Below, in pieces: positions 34,685-42,753 of a DNA stretch of 64,000 bases. Origin of the DNA: Hydrogeniiclostridium mannosilyticum (lineage in GTDB: Bacteria > Bacillota > Clostridia > Oscillospirales > Acutalibacteraceae); assembly GCF_003268275.1 (NCBI RefSeq), contig NZ_QLYR01000002.1, positions 1-64,000 of the forward strand. Direction: 5' to 3'. Below the pieces are notes generated by a model. The model worked only from the letters and a program-made list of their open reading frames with translations, did not search any database and was not told where the DNA came from. The translations under genes were made by a program, and so were the position numbers. Numbering within the stretch: position 1 is the stretch's first letter; each line of letters starts with the position of its first letter.

Positions 34685-35410
34685 TTACTCCTTTCCAAAA
34701 CGGTCTTTCCATGAATAGTTACGCCCCAATCCCTTTACTGTTTTGAGATAGGGCATAGCGTTTTCCTCTAAAGCAACCGCCCGCTTAAACAAATCGGGAT
34801 AATGCTTTTTAAGATACAAAATCTCCTGCCGTTTCATGCTCGGACAAAAGAAACAGGACGATTTGCCGGGTAGCGGCAAGCCTGCCGCCCTAATTTCCCG
34901 TATGCAATCGTCCCTGTCCCAGCCCCACATTTCAATAAGGGGGTAGCGGTTATGATATTTTTTGTCGGCTTCGTTATGCTTGCGGGAATGTTCATAGCGT
35001 TTCATTTCGCCCGCGTCATAGCCGATAAAACGGTTGACTTTCTCGCCCCGCTGCCAAATCTCGCGGCAAGGTGGGTAACGGTTGCAAAACTTCTCTTGCG
35101 GAGTGATTTTGTGTTTCTGTGAACACCGCTTATATCCGTAGGCAATCGACGGGAGAGTGTGAGAGCGCAAGCACTCGGTTTCAAGGGTAAGACGGTTTCC
35201 GTATCGGTCAACCGTCTTTACAACTGTAATTTCCGGCATACCATGTTCGGATAGCCATTTATTCATCACTTTGATAAATTGATAGGTATGCGGGTGTTCT
35301 GCTCCCGTATCGGCAAAGGTGATAAGGTCAACCGGGATTTTATGCTTGTATAGGCCAATAAGTAAGGCGGCACTATTCGTACCGCCGCCAAAAGAAACAA
35401 TATTGATAAT
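34685..35410 (-). CDS. PAPS-reductase-like ATP pyrophosphatase (adenine nucleotide alpha hydrolase)
   Basis: A protein of about 241 residues with an N-terminal PP-loop NIVSFGGGTNSAALLIGL, a FADTGAEHPHTYQF motif and a late SSCFFCPSMKRQE cysteine motif, as in the phosphoadenosine-phosphosulfate-reductase-like superfamily. Members activate substrates by adenylation; DndC of DNA phosphorothioation is a relative, but no other dnd genes are present. The substrate is unknown. No ATG fits; GGAGGG at the end of the peptidase gene points to an ATT or ATC start at 35410/35407. Its position inside a conjugation operon is unusual. Confidence 0.82.
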   Translation of the reverse strand: MINIVSFGGGTNSAALLIGLYKHKIPVDLITFADTGAEHPHTYQFIKVMNKWLSEHGMPEITVVKTVDRYGNRLTLETECLRSHTLPSIAYGYKRCSQKHKITPQEKFCNRYPPCREIWQRGEKVNRFIGYDAGEMKRYEHSRKHNEADKKYHNRYPLIEMWGWDRDDCIREIRAAGLPLPGKSSCFFCPSMKRQEILYLKKHYPDLFKRAVALEENAMPYLKTVKGLGRNYSWKDRFGKE

Positions 35411-35424
35411 ATCGCCCTCCAATC

Positions 35425-37395
35425 TTAATTGTAATTGAGCCGCCCGTAGGCGTAAAAGTGGGATTGCCAATAGCTTGTATTGAGTTTTGAATATTGAATA
35501 GGGTCGCCACAATGCAGCATGACGGGGTTTCCCGCCGCGTCCTCACCGACATAAATCCCCACATGGGAAACGCCGGGGGTATCGTATGTGCCTGTAAAAA
35601 ATACAAGGTCGCCCGGTTTCGGGGTGGAAACGCGGGTTGAAATGTTATATAGCCCCTGCGCCCCAAGTCTGCCCGTATTGTATAGGCCAGAGTTTGTCAA
35701 AACATAACTCACAAAACCGCTGCAATCAAAAGAGGTTTCCGGGCTGCTGCCGCCCCACACATAGGGAAAACCGACGTATTTTTCCGCTTCGGCAATCAGC
35801 CGCGCAAACTGTTCATCGGAATTGAGCAGCGCGTCGGGTACTTCGTAATCGGCGGGCGGGTTTTCATAGTATTTAGACACATAGCCGGATTGCGGGAACA
35901 GGTCGGGGCGGTTGCCAAGAGAGGACATATACAGCGAATAAAGGGATAATTGATCTTCTCCCATGATGTAAACGGGGACATGGGATAGGTCAAAGTTTTC
36001 CAAATCCACATGAAGAATATAATAGTTATAGGGTACTTCAACTTCGTATTCGTTGCCCTCGCTGTCCGTCCTCATTTCTGTGCGGTAGCGTACCTGTACT
36101 TCTTCCTCAACGGTCAGGATATACTGTTTCTCAAAGAGCATTTCAAGGGTGCTTTGCGCTTCATCAAGAGTAAAAATGCCCTCATGCAGCGCGGAGAGAA
36201 TAGAAATCAGCACATAGGGGTCATGCTCGATCTCGTCAGCGTTTACTCTGTATTCGTCATAGCCGGGGTATTCGCTTTCGATATTGTCAAGCATATCCTG
36301 TAATTCAGCTTCCATGTCGGAGTAGGCGGCTTCTGCGCCTAAAATATCCGCGTCCTCGGAAAGATAGGACGACGCAATTAAACCGCTGCCGCCATTACCG
36401 CCCAAAAGGGAACAAGAGGACAAGCCGCCGAAAAGTAGTAATACGACAAAGGCAATCCCGCCCACAATCAAACAGCCTTTCCAATGCCGGACGACAAAGA
36501 ATGTCGCCCGTTTTGTTTCCTGTGCGGTTTTCTTCGCCGCCTTTGCGGTGGCTTCGGCGGCCTTTTTCGCCTTGCCGCTCGCTTTCAGCGTTTTTGCGTA
36601 TTGCTTTTTAATCCGCTGTTTCTGCCAAAAACGGGAAATGGGATTAGAATGTGCAAGGGCGGGGTTGTCGTGCAACGCTTTTTGATAGTAAAAATCTGCG
36701 TTTGCCTTTACTGCCTTTTTTTCCGCTTTTGCCGCTGCCCGGTAGGGTTTCAGCTTATGGCGGCGTATGCCGCCCTTAACTGCCCGCGTTGTCATGCCGC
36801 CCGCTTTTTCTCCTGCAAGTTCTACCTTATGCCCGCTTTCCACACCGACGTTTTCTTTTTCTACCTCGTAGATTTTTCCATGTACGGTACTGTTCAACTC
36901 CTGCGCCGGACGGGATAAGGGGTTATGACGCAATTTGCCGTTTGGTGGCTTATCCGTCTTTTCAAAAGAAAGGCGCGTTTTTGATTTTCCTTTGGTTTCG
37001 TCAAAAACGCGTTCTTTTTTAATTGTAGTCTTTTTGGGGATAGCCGCCCGCGCTGCGTCTAAACGATCTGCCGCCTTGTCGGATTTTTTGATAGCTTTTT
37101 GAAGTTCCGGCGTTGCCCGTTCTGCTTCGGAAAACTGCAAACGTGAAGAATGGGTTTTAGGCTGTGCCGCGTCAAGGGCTTTTTTCTCTGCGCCTTTTGT
37201 TGCGTGTCGCTCAATCTCTGCGCCGATATGCTGCACAACCTTTTCTGTTGCTACCCCTGCGGGGGCTGAATAGTTTTCCTCCTGCGGCCTATCGCTGATA
37301 CTCGCCGTTTCGCCCGTTGTGAGATTTTCCGCAACCGCCCCGTCGCGGGTCATTTTCTGTGTTATCTTGTCCGGGGCTTTCAGTTCCTTGCTCAA
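35425..37395 (-). CDS. NlpC/P60 (C40) peptidase of the conjugation machinery, CD1108-like
   Basis: A 656-residue membrane-anchored cell-wall hydrolase. The first 300 residues are basic and cytoplasmic or disordered, residues about 307-327 form the membrane anchor, a central extracellular region follows, and the C-terminal NlpC/P60 domain has catalytic Cys558 (SFDCSGFVSY) and His611 (GVSHVGIYVG). It opens peptidoglycan for the transfer channel, the role of VirB1/CwlT in other systems; no lysozyme-like domain is evident. Its ATG overlaps the stop of the methylase gene (ATGA). Confidence 0.9.
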   Translation of the reverse strand: MSKELKAPDKITQKMTRDGAVAENLTTGETASISDRPQEENYSAPAGVATEKVVQHIGAEIERHATKGAEKKALDAAQPKTHSSRLQFSEAERATPELQKAIKKSDKAADRLDAARAAIPKKTTIKKERVFDETKGKSKTRLSFEKTDKPPNGKLRHNPLSRPAQELNSTVHGKIYEVEKENVGVESGHKVELAGEKAGGMTTRAVKGGIRRHKLKPYRAAAKAEKKAVKANADFYYQKALHDNPALAHSNPISRFWQKQRIKKQYAKTLKASGKAKKAAEATAKAAKKTAQETKRATFFVVRHWKGCLIVGGIAFVVLLLFGGLSSCSLLGGNGGSGLIASSYLSEDADILGAEAAYSDMEAELQDMLDNIESEYPGYDEYRVNADEIEHDPYVLISILSALHEGIFTLDEAQSTLEMLFEKQYILTVEEEVQVRYRTEMRTDSEGNEYEVEVPYNYYILHVDLENFDLSHVPVYIMGEDQLSLYSLYMSSLGNRPDLFPQSGYVSKYYENPPADYEVPDALLNSDEQFARLIAEAEKYVGFPYVWGGSSPETSFDCSGFVSYVLTNSGLYNTGRLGAQGLYNISTRVSTPKPGDLVFFTGTYDTPGVSHVGIYVGEDAAGNPVMLHCGDPIQYSKLNTSYWQSHFYAYGRLNYN

Positions 37396-38231
37396 TCTTC
37401 ATCACCTCCAATCCGCTGTTTTGCAAGTTCGCAATAGTCGGGGTTTAGTTCAATGCCGATATAGCGGCGGTTAAGCTGCCTTGCCACCATGCCCGTTGTA
37501 CCGCTGCCAAGAAAAGGGTCAAGGACAATCCCGCCGATAGGACACCCCGCCAAAATACAAGTTTCTGCCAACTTCGGCGGGAACGCTGCGAAATGCCCGC
37601 CGCGATATGGTGCGGTGTTGATCTGCCAAACGTCGCGGCGGTTTCGAGTAGGTAAACCCGTATTAGCTGCCGCTATTGGCTCGGCTACTGCTTGCCAATC
37701 GTAGTAATATTTCTTTGATTTTGTGAGCAGAAATACATACTCATAGCAGCGTGTCGGACGGTCTTTGCAGCTTTCCGGCATGGGGTTTGCTTTGTACCAA
37801 ATGATAGAGCTACGCAAATACCAACCGTCACCCCGCAAAGCAAGGGCGACAAGCCAGGGAATACCGATTAAATCTTTCGGCTTGCAGCCGGGGGCGCGGC
37901 GATTTATCGCCACCTGCTGCCCGTTTCTGCCTTTCGGATATATTGGGTCGTGGTAATCGGCCTTGCTGCCTGTACCGCAATAAGTGTCCGCGATATTCAG
38001 CCAACAAGTCCCCTCCGGCACAAGCACCCGCTTTACCTCATGGAATACCGTTATAAGACGGGAAACATATTCTTCCGGCGTTGCTTCCTGTCCGATCTGC
38101 CCGTCTGCGCCGTAGTCCCGCAAAGCATAGTAGGGTGGGGACGTTACGCAACAATCGACGCTGTTTTCCGGCAGGGTTTGAAGTACCTGCAAGCTGTCGC
38201 CGCAATAGATTTTATTTGCTTCTATCCTCAT
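37392..38231 (-). CDS. Site-specific DNA methyltransferase (N4-cytosine or N6-adenine)
   Basis: A 279-residue beta-class DNA methyltransferase. The catalytic motif CVTSPPYYALRDYG (SPPY) is near residue 32 and the AdoMet-binding motif DPFLGSGTTG near residue 240. No restriction endonuclease gene is adjacent, so it is an orphan methylase that probably protects or marks the element. It overlaps virB4 upstream and the peptidase gene downstream by 4 nt each. Confidence 0.9.
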   Translation of the reverse strand: MRIEANKIYCGDSLQVLQTLPENSVDCCVTSPPYYALRDYGADGQIGQEATPEEYVSRLITVFHEVKRVLVPEGTCWLNIADTYCGTGSKADYHDPIYPKGRNGQQVAINRRAPGCKPKDLIGIPWLVALALRGDGWYLRSSIIWYKANPMPESCKDRPTRCYEYVFLLTKSKKYYYDWQAVAEPIAAANTGLPTRNRRDVWQINTAPYRGGHFAAFPPKLAETCILAGCPIGGIVLDPFLGSGTTGMVARQLNRRYIGIELNPDYCELAKQRIGGDED

Positions 38232-40624
38232 GCTGACACCTCGCCGGGTTTGGTTGTCATTACGCGGTAAAGTTCCGTATCTTTCGGGAAACGGTCAATA
38301 AACGGCAAAATGACGTTGCCATAGAAAATAAGCCCCTCGCCCGCTTCGGAATGGGTCACATAGGTCATTTGCTGCTGTGAAATGTTAAGCTGCTTTGCAA
38401 GGATTTCCCTGTCGCCCTGCGCTTGATTGAGCATATACACAAAATCGCTGTTTTCAAAAATGTTTGCCACTTCGCGGGACGCAAGCAAATCTTTGACATT
38501 CTGTGTGATACCTGTCGGAATACCGCCCCACTTTCTAAAACGCTTCCAAATCTCGACACTGTACGCTGCGGTCTGTTCCTCTTTGAGCAGCAAATGAAAC
38601 TCGTCAATATAGTACCGTGTCGCCTTGCCCTCGCTGCGGTTTATGGTAACTCTGTTCCATACCTGATCTTGCACAATGAGCATACCAAGTTTTTTTAGCT
38701 GTGTGCCGAGTTCCTTAATATCAAAGCAGACAAGGCGGTTGTGAATATCAACATTCGTCCTGTGATTAAACACATTCAAACTGCCGTTTACATAGAGTTC
38801 CAATGCCGCCGCGATACGCTGCGCTTCCTTTTCCGGCTGCTTCTTGATTTCGTTGTAGAGATCGCCCAAAATCGGCATATTCTCCGGCTTTGGGTCGGCA
38901 AGGTAGCTGCGGTACACGCTGATAACAGCGCGGTCAATCAAGGTCTTTTCAACCGCTTCCAGCCCGTTTTTGCCGCCCATGATTAACTCGCAAAAGGAAA
39001 GAATAAAATCACTTTTGAGCGCAATCGGCGTGTCGCCCTCGCTGTAATTGAGGTTAATATCCATAGGGTTGATGTACTGCGTGCTGTTCTGCGAAACCTT
39101 GATAACCTGTCCTTTCAGCCGCCCCACAAGGGGGTAATATTCGGCTTCGGGGTCGCAAATGATAATATCATCTGCCGTAATGAGAAAAGCGTTTGTAATC
39201 TCGCGCTTTGCCGAAAAACTCTTGCCGCTGCCGGGTGTGCCGAGAATAAGGCCGTTTGGATTTTTCAGCCGTTTTCTGTCGCACAAAATCATGTTGTTAG
39301 ATAGCGCGTTTAGGCCGTAGTATAACGCTTCGCCGTTTTGGAATAACTCTTGAACAGTAAAGGGTACAAAAATAGCGGTGCTGCTCGTCGTCAAGCCCCG
39401 CTGGATTTTGATTAAGTTTTCCCCCAATGGGATAGAGGACATAAGCCCCTGCTCCTGCCGATAATCAAGGCGGGTTAAAATACAGTTATATTTCTGTGCA
39501 ATCCCCGCCGCACTAAATACGTCGTTATCCAATTTCTGCTTTGTGTCGGCAAGATTGAGGACAAGCAACGTAAGCAAAAACATTCTTTCGTTGCGGCTCT
39601 GCAAATCGTGAAGCAGATTTTTTGCTTCGCCGCCGTAGGTGGCAAGGTCGGACGGTATTATATCCATATCGTACCCGCTACGGATTGCCTTTTTCTGTTC
39701 TTCGATTTTCATACGGTCTAAATCGGTAATTTTCCTTTTGATCGTCTTAATCGCTTCGTTGTGGTCGATACTCTGAATATGCAGATTAACGACAATCCCG
39801 TTTTCTGCTTCCATGAAGTCGGCAAGCATACGGTCAGACAGTTCCGGCGCGACAATCTGCAAAAATGAAACTGCACCATACTTGCCGCCCATTTGAAACA
39901 TTCGCCCGTCGCCAAAACGGAAAGAGGACGGGGCGATAAAATCCTTGACGGATAGGCCGCTTGCGGGTAGCCATTCCCATTCAAAATTGAAGCGTTCCCC
40001 GTCGGGGTGAAACAGACCATGAAGCAAGGCAAGCCGCTGTTTTCCGTCCAGCGTCCGCGCCGCCGCGCCGATCACCTTAAAATGATTGAGAGTGTCCGTT
40101 TCAATACGGGCAAGCCGCGCCCGCGCTGTTTTTATGTCCTTTGCTTCCACTGTAAAAGTGAGAAACTTTGTCTTGATAAGCCCGTTGTTTCCCCGTTCAA
40201 GCTGCGCTTTGAGCATTTCGGTGTATTCTGTTCTGATACTGTCAAAATCGTCATTCTGCGGCGCAATCGTGATACTGTTTTTGAAATCCTCCTTGTTTGC
40301 ATAACGGCTAATCAAAGAGAGCTGCACACTGATTGAAGCGTCGAAAGAGTTATACATATCGCAAAGAGCCTCAAAAATGGCGGTTTTATCGTCCGGCTGT
40401 GCAAGCTGATAGTTGATGTCCTCAAACTCTATGCACTTGGAATACCGCCCGTTTGCAAGGCGGCATACTCCGTCCTTATACATTCGCTCAAACGGTATGC
40501 TGTCCTGCGCCGTATGGGGCTTTCCGTCGCCTTTCGCCTGCCGGATAATCGCGGCGATCTGCTTTTTCTCCTGCCGCGTAAGTTTACGCTTTTCGTTTTG
40601 GGTGTTCACCTTTTCTTTTGACAA
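38228..40624 (-). CDS. virB4: VirB4/TraE-like conjugation ATPase
   Basis: A 798-residue cytoplasmic ATPase that powers assembly of the type IV secretion channel. Walker A LGTPGSGKSF is at residues 461-470, Walker B is in RYYIDEFHLLL, and a C-terminal QNVKDLL motif is typical. The N-terminal CagE/TrbE/VirB domain is present. Start overlaps the PrgI gene by 41 bp. Highly conserved marker of a self-transmissible element. Confidence 0.94.
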   Translation of the reverse strand: MSKEKVNTQNEKRKLTRQEKKQIAAIIRQAKGDGKPHTAQDSIPFERMYKDGVCRLANGRYSKCIEFEDINYQLAQPDDKTAIFEALCDMYNSFDASISVQLSLISRYANKEDFKNSITIAPQNDDFDSIRTEYTEMLKAQLERGNNGLIKTKFLTFTVEAKDIKTARARLARIETDTLNHFKVIGAAARTLDGKQRLALLHGLFHPDGERFNFEWEWLPASGLSVKDFIAPSSFRFGDGRMFQMGGKYGAVSFLQIVAPELSDRMLADFMEAENGIVVNLHIQSIDHNEAIKTIKRKITDLDRMKIEEQKKAIRSGYDMDIIPSDLATYGGEAKNLLHDLQSRNERMFLLTLLVLNLADTKQKLDNDVFSAAGIAQKYNCILTRLDYRQEQGLMSSIPLGENLIKIQRGLTTSSTAIFVPFTVQELFQNGEALYYGLNALSNNMILCDRKRLKNPNGLILGTPGSGKSFSAKREITNAFLITADDIIICDPEAEYYPLVGRLKGQVIKVSQNSTQYINPMDINLNYSEGDTPIALKSDFILSFCELIMGGKNGLEAVEKTLIDRAVISVYRSYLADPKPENMPILGDLYNEIKKQPEKEAQRIAAALELYVNGSLNVFNHRTNVDIHNRLVCFDIKELGTQLKKLGMLIVQDQVWNRVTINRSEGKATRYYIDEFHLLLKEEQTAAYSVEIWKRFRKWGGIPTGITQNVKDLLASREVANIFENSDFVYMLNQAQGDREILAKQLNISQQQMTYVTHSEAGEGLIFYGNVILPFIDRFPKDTELYRVMTTKPGEVSA

Positions 40625-40976
40625 TCGCCCGTACCTCCTTATCTAATTGCTGCTGCCGCACAAGGGCGGCATAAAAATTGTTGGTCTGATAAGGTCGCTC
40701 TTTGGGGCGAAGAAACTTCACTTCCACAAATTGCCGTATTACAATTTCAAGGGGCTGCCCGTTCTTTTCATACATAGCGAATAAGAACATGGGAAGCATG
40801 GCAAGCACCATGCACAAAGCCGCCGTTGTCGTTCCCGCGCTGTCCTTTGTCAAAAAGAAAAGCGGTAGTCCGATTGCTACCGCTGCGCCGAAACAAATTA
40901 ACTGTCGTTTTGTAAGGTTAAACATAACCTTGCTTTTGATTTTTGTTAAATCCTTTGGGACGGTTACATACGCCAT
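40584..40976 (-). CDS. PrgI family protein (VirB3-like)
   Basis: A 130-residue membrane protein beginning MAYVTVPKDLTKIKSKVMFN with two membrane helices (ICFGAAVAIGLPLFF and ALCMVLAMLPMFLFA). PrgI is the VirB3 equivalent of Gram-positive conjugation systems and lies upstream of VirB4 as expected. ATG at 40976 follows AAAGGAGG. Confidence 0.9.
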   Translation of the reverse strand: MAYVTVPKDLTKIKSKVMFNLTKRQLICFGAAVAIGLPLFFLTKDSAGTTTAALCMVLAMLPMFLFAMYEKNGQPLEIVIRQFVEVKFLRPKERPYQTNNFYAALVRQQQLDKEVRAIVKRKGEHPKRKA

Positions 40977-40977
40977 T

Positions 40978-41526
40978 TCAAACCTCCTTTCTTTCAAGCT
41001 GTATATCGCTTGCAACTTCGTTCCCCCATACGTCCCAACCGGGCGTATGCTGCCTTGCAAAAAGTTCAATGCGCGGTAGGTCGCCCATAAGGTCTACAAT
41101 CTTTTTCCGCGCTTCATCGGGCTTTTTGCTGTGTTGTTCAACAGGGGAAATAATGAATTGGTGTACCTTGTTTGATTTTCGCTGCGGGTGTCCTTTGGTA
41201 GCAAGCAAACAGATTTCCGCGTTTCCCCGCGTCCAAAAGCCCAAACCGTAAAACCAAGTGAGAGATTTTCGGTTTTGCTTTAGCCAAACAAAAGCAACGG
41301 TTTTATATAAAAATCCCCATGCTTTGATTAGCTTTAACGCTTCCGCAATCTGCGGGAAAGTCGTCCATAAAAATAGGACACAATCGCTATCGGCAATCTG
41401 CGGTATCGGCAAAGCGCAAATATCATCTATCTTCATAGTTGGGTAATGCCTTGCTGCTCCGCCGCGTACTTTCTTTTGCACATAGCCCCAAGGGGGATCG
41501 GCATAGATGATTTTATATTTCTTCAC
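40978..41526 (-). CDS. MT-A70 family adenine methyltransferase
   Basis: A 182-residue protein with the MT-A70 catalytic motif ADPPWGY near residue 10, a VLFLWTTFPQIAEAL stretch and the downstream KPDEARKKIVDLMG segment of the family. It is predicted to methylate adenine N6 in DNA (or RNA). It lies between VirB6-like and PrgI genes of the transfer operon, overlapping the PrgI ribosome binding region. With the second methylase and the antirestriction protein it suggests defence against host restriction. Confidence 0.88.
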   Translation of the reverse strand: MKKYKIIYADPPWGYVQKKVRGGAARHYPTMKIDDICALPIPQIADSDCVLFLWTTFPQIAEALKLIKAWGFLYKTVAFVWLKQNRKSLTWFYGLGFWTRGNAEICLLATKGHPQRKSNKVHQFIISPVEQHSKKPDEARKKIVDLMGDLPRIELFARQHTPGWDVWGNEVASDIQLERKEV

Positions 41527-41536
41527 TTATTCCCCC

Positions 41537-42400
41537 TTAATGTGCGCTGAACAGGGATTTTGCAAGGCTTCCCGTCTTAAACAGGGTAAAGCACAAGAGG
41601 ACGGTATAACCCATACAAGACCAAATCGCGCCGGATATGTCGTCGGTTGTGGCGATTGTCTGTATCAAAACCGCATAAATACCAACGCACACCAAAATCA
41701 AAAACGCTTGAAAACCAAGCGCAAGCAAGGATTTTAGATAGTTCTGTCCCATGCCGCCCCATTCGCGGTTTGCCATTGTTGCGATAGGGATAGGGGCGAT
41801 ACTCGTTACAAGGTATATTTCAATCATACGCCCATACACCACAAGCATAATGCAGATTGATAGGGCGTTCATGGTAAGGCCAACAAAAAGCGATTGAAAC
41901 CATAACCCCAACAGCCCGCCGACGCTCATAGCTTCAAGTTTTGTTTCTATATCGGTGATAACGGTTGAAATGTCTATGCTTGTATCCGATATGATAACCC
42001 CCGCGCTGTCATTGACGACGCTTTGCGTTACGTCGAACACACCCATAACGATATTCCATGTATTTGTTACCAGCAGTACCGCCACAAAGGTTTTGAAAAT
42101 CCACTTAAAGAAAATCCATGTGTCGAGATCGTGCAGATTGTTTTTTTCGATTACAAGCTGGATTAGTTCGTAGCACATGACAAAGGTAATGATGACCCCT
42201 GCAATCGGTATAATGACATTTTCCGATAGGCTGCGTATCATGTTGAATATGCCCGCGTTCCACCCAGCGGGGGTTGTGCCGACTTCGGTAGCGATATTGC
42301 CAACCTCTGTATTTACACTGTCGAACAGGCCGGAGAGGTTAGATAAAATCCCGTCTGTCAGTATGCCCCTAAACCAATCTTCAATCATCTGCCATATCAA
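41537..42400 (-). CDS. VirB6/TrbL-like conjugal transfer membrane protein
   Basis: A 287-residue polytopic membrane protein with about six hydrophobic segments, starting MIWQMIEDWFRGILTDGILS. Contains the conserved NREWGGMGQNYLKSLLALGFQ loop seen in CD0411-type proteins of Tn1549-like elements. It would form the inner channel of the secretion complex. Located between the Maff2 peptide and the MT-A70 gene. Confidence 0.88.
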   Translation of the reverse strand: MIWQMIEDWFRGILTDGILSNLSGLFDSVNTEVGNIATEVGTTPAGWNAGIFNMIRSLSENVIIPIAGVIITFVMCYELIQLVIEKNNLHDLDTWIFFKWIFKTFVAVLLVTNTWNIVMGVFDVTQSVVNDSAGVIISDTSIDISTVITDIETKLEAMSVGGLLGLWFQSLFVGLTMNALSICIMLVVYGRMIEIYLVTSIAPIPIATMANREWGGMGQNYLKSLLALGFQAFLILVCVGIYAVLIQTIATTDDISGAIWSCMGYTVLLCFTLFKTGSLAKSLFSAH

Positions 42401-42473
42401 AAGTTAATCCCTCCTTTCCCGCGCCCTCCCGCATAAAGCGGGAGAGCGCGGCGGGTAGTATTAAACTGTGGCA

Positions 42474-42689
42474 TTATCCAAACAGGCCGGAGAGCAGCGG
42501 GACAAGGGTAAGACCAATGAGGGCAACACCGCCGCCTGCCATAAGCTGTTTCATGCCCTGGCTTTTCGCGCCGGGGTTGTCGTTGCCGTACCCCTCCATT
42601 AAGTTAATGCCGCCCCAAATGCCAAGTCCTGCGCCAAGCGCGATTACCAAAGTCTGCAATACGTCAACTGCGGAATTAAAAAACTCCAT
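42474..42689 (-). CDS. Maff2 family protein (TrbC/VirB2 pilin-like)
   Basis: A 71-residue peptide with two hydrophobic helices (LVIALGAGLGIWGGINLM and GVALIGLTLVPLLSGLFG) separated by a polar loop, as in VirB2/TrbC pilins. The Maff2 family is a constant of clostridial Tn1549-like operons, directly before the VirB6-like gene. GAGGTAATTT precedes the ATG. Confidence 0.88.
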   Translation of the reverse strand: MEFFNSAVDVLQTLVIALGAGLGIWGGINLMEGYGNDNPGAKSQGMKQLMAGGGVALIGLTLVPLLSGLFG

Positions 42690-42753
42690 AAATTACCTCG
42701 CTTTCTGCCGTTTTACGGCTTAAAAAATGTTGTTGGAAATAAAAATGCCGCCG

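Noticed and set aside
34685-38231. A DNA phosphorothioation (Dnd) system
   Set aside because: Only a DndC-like superfamily member is present; DndB, DndD, DndE and a cysteine desulfurase are missing.
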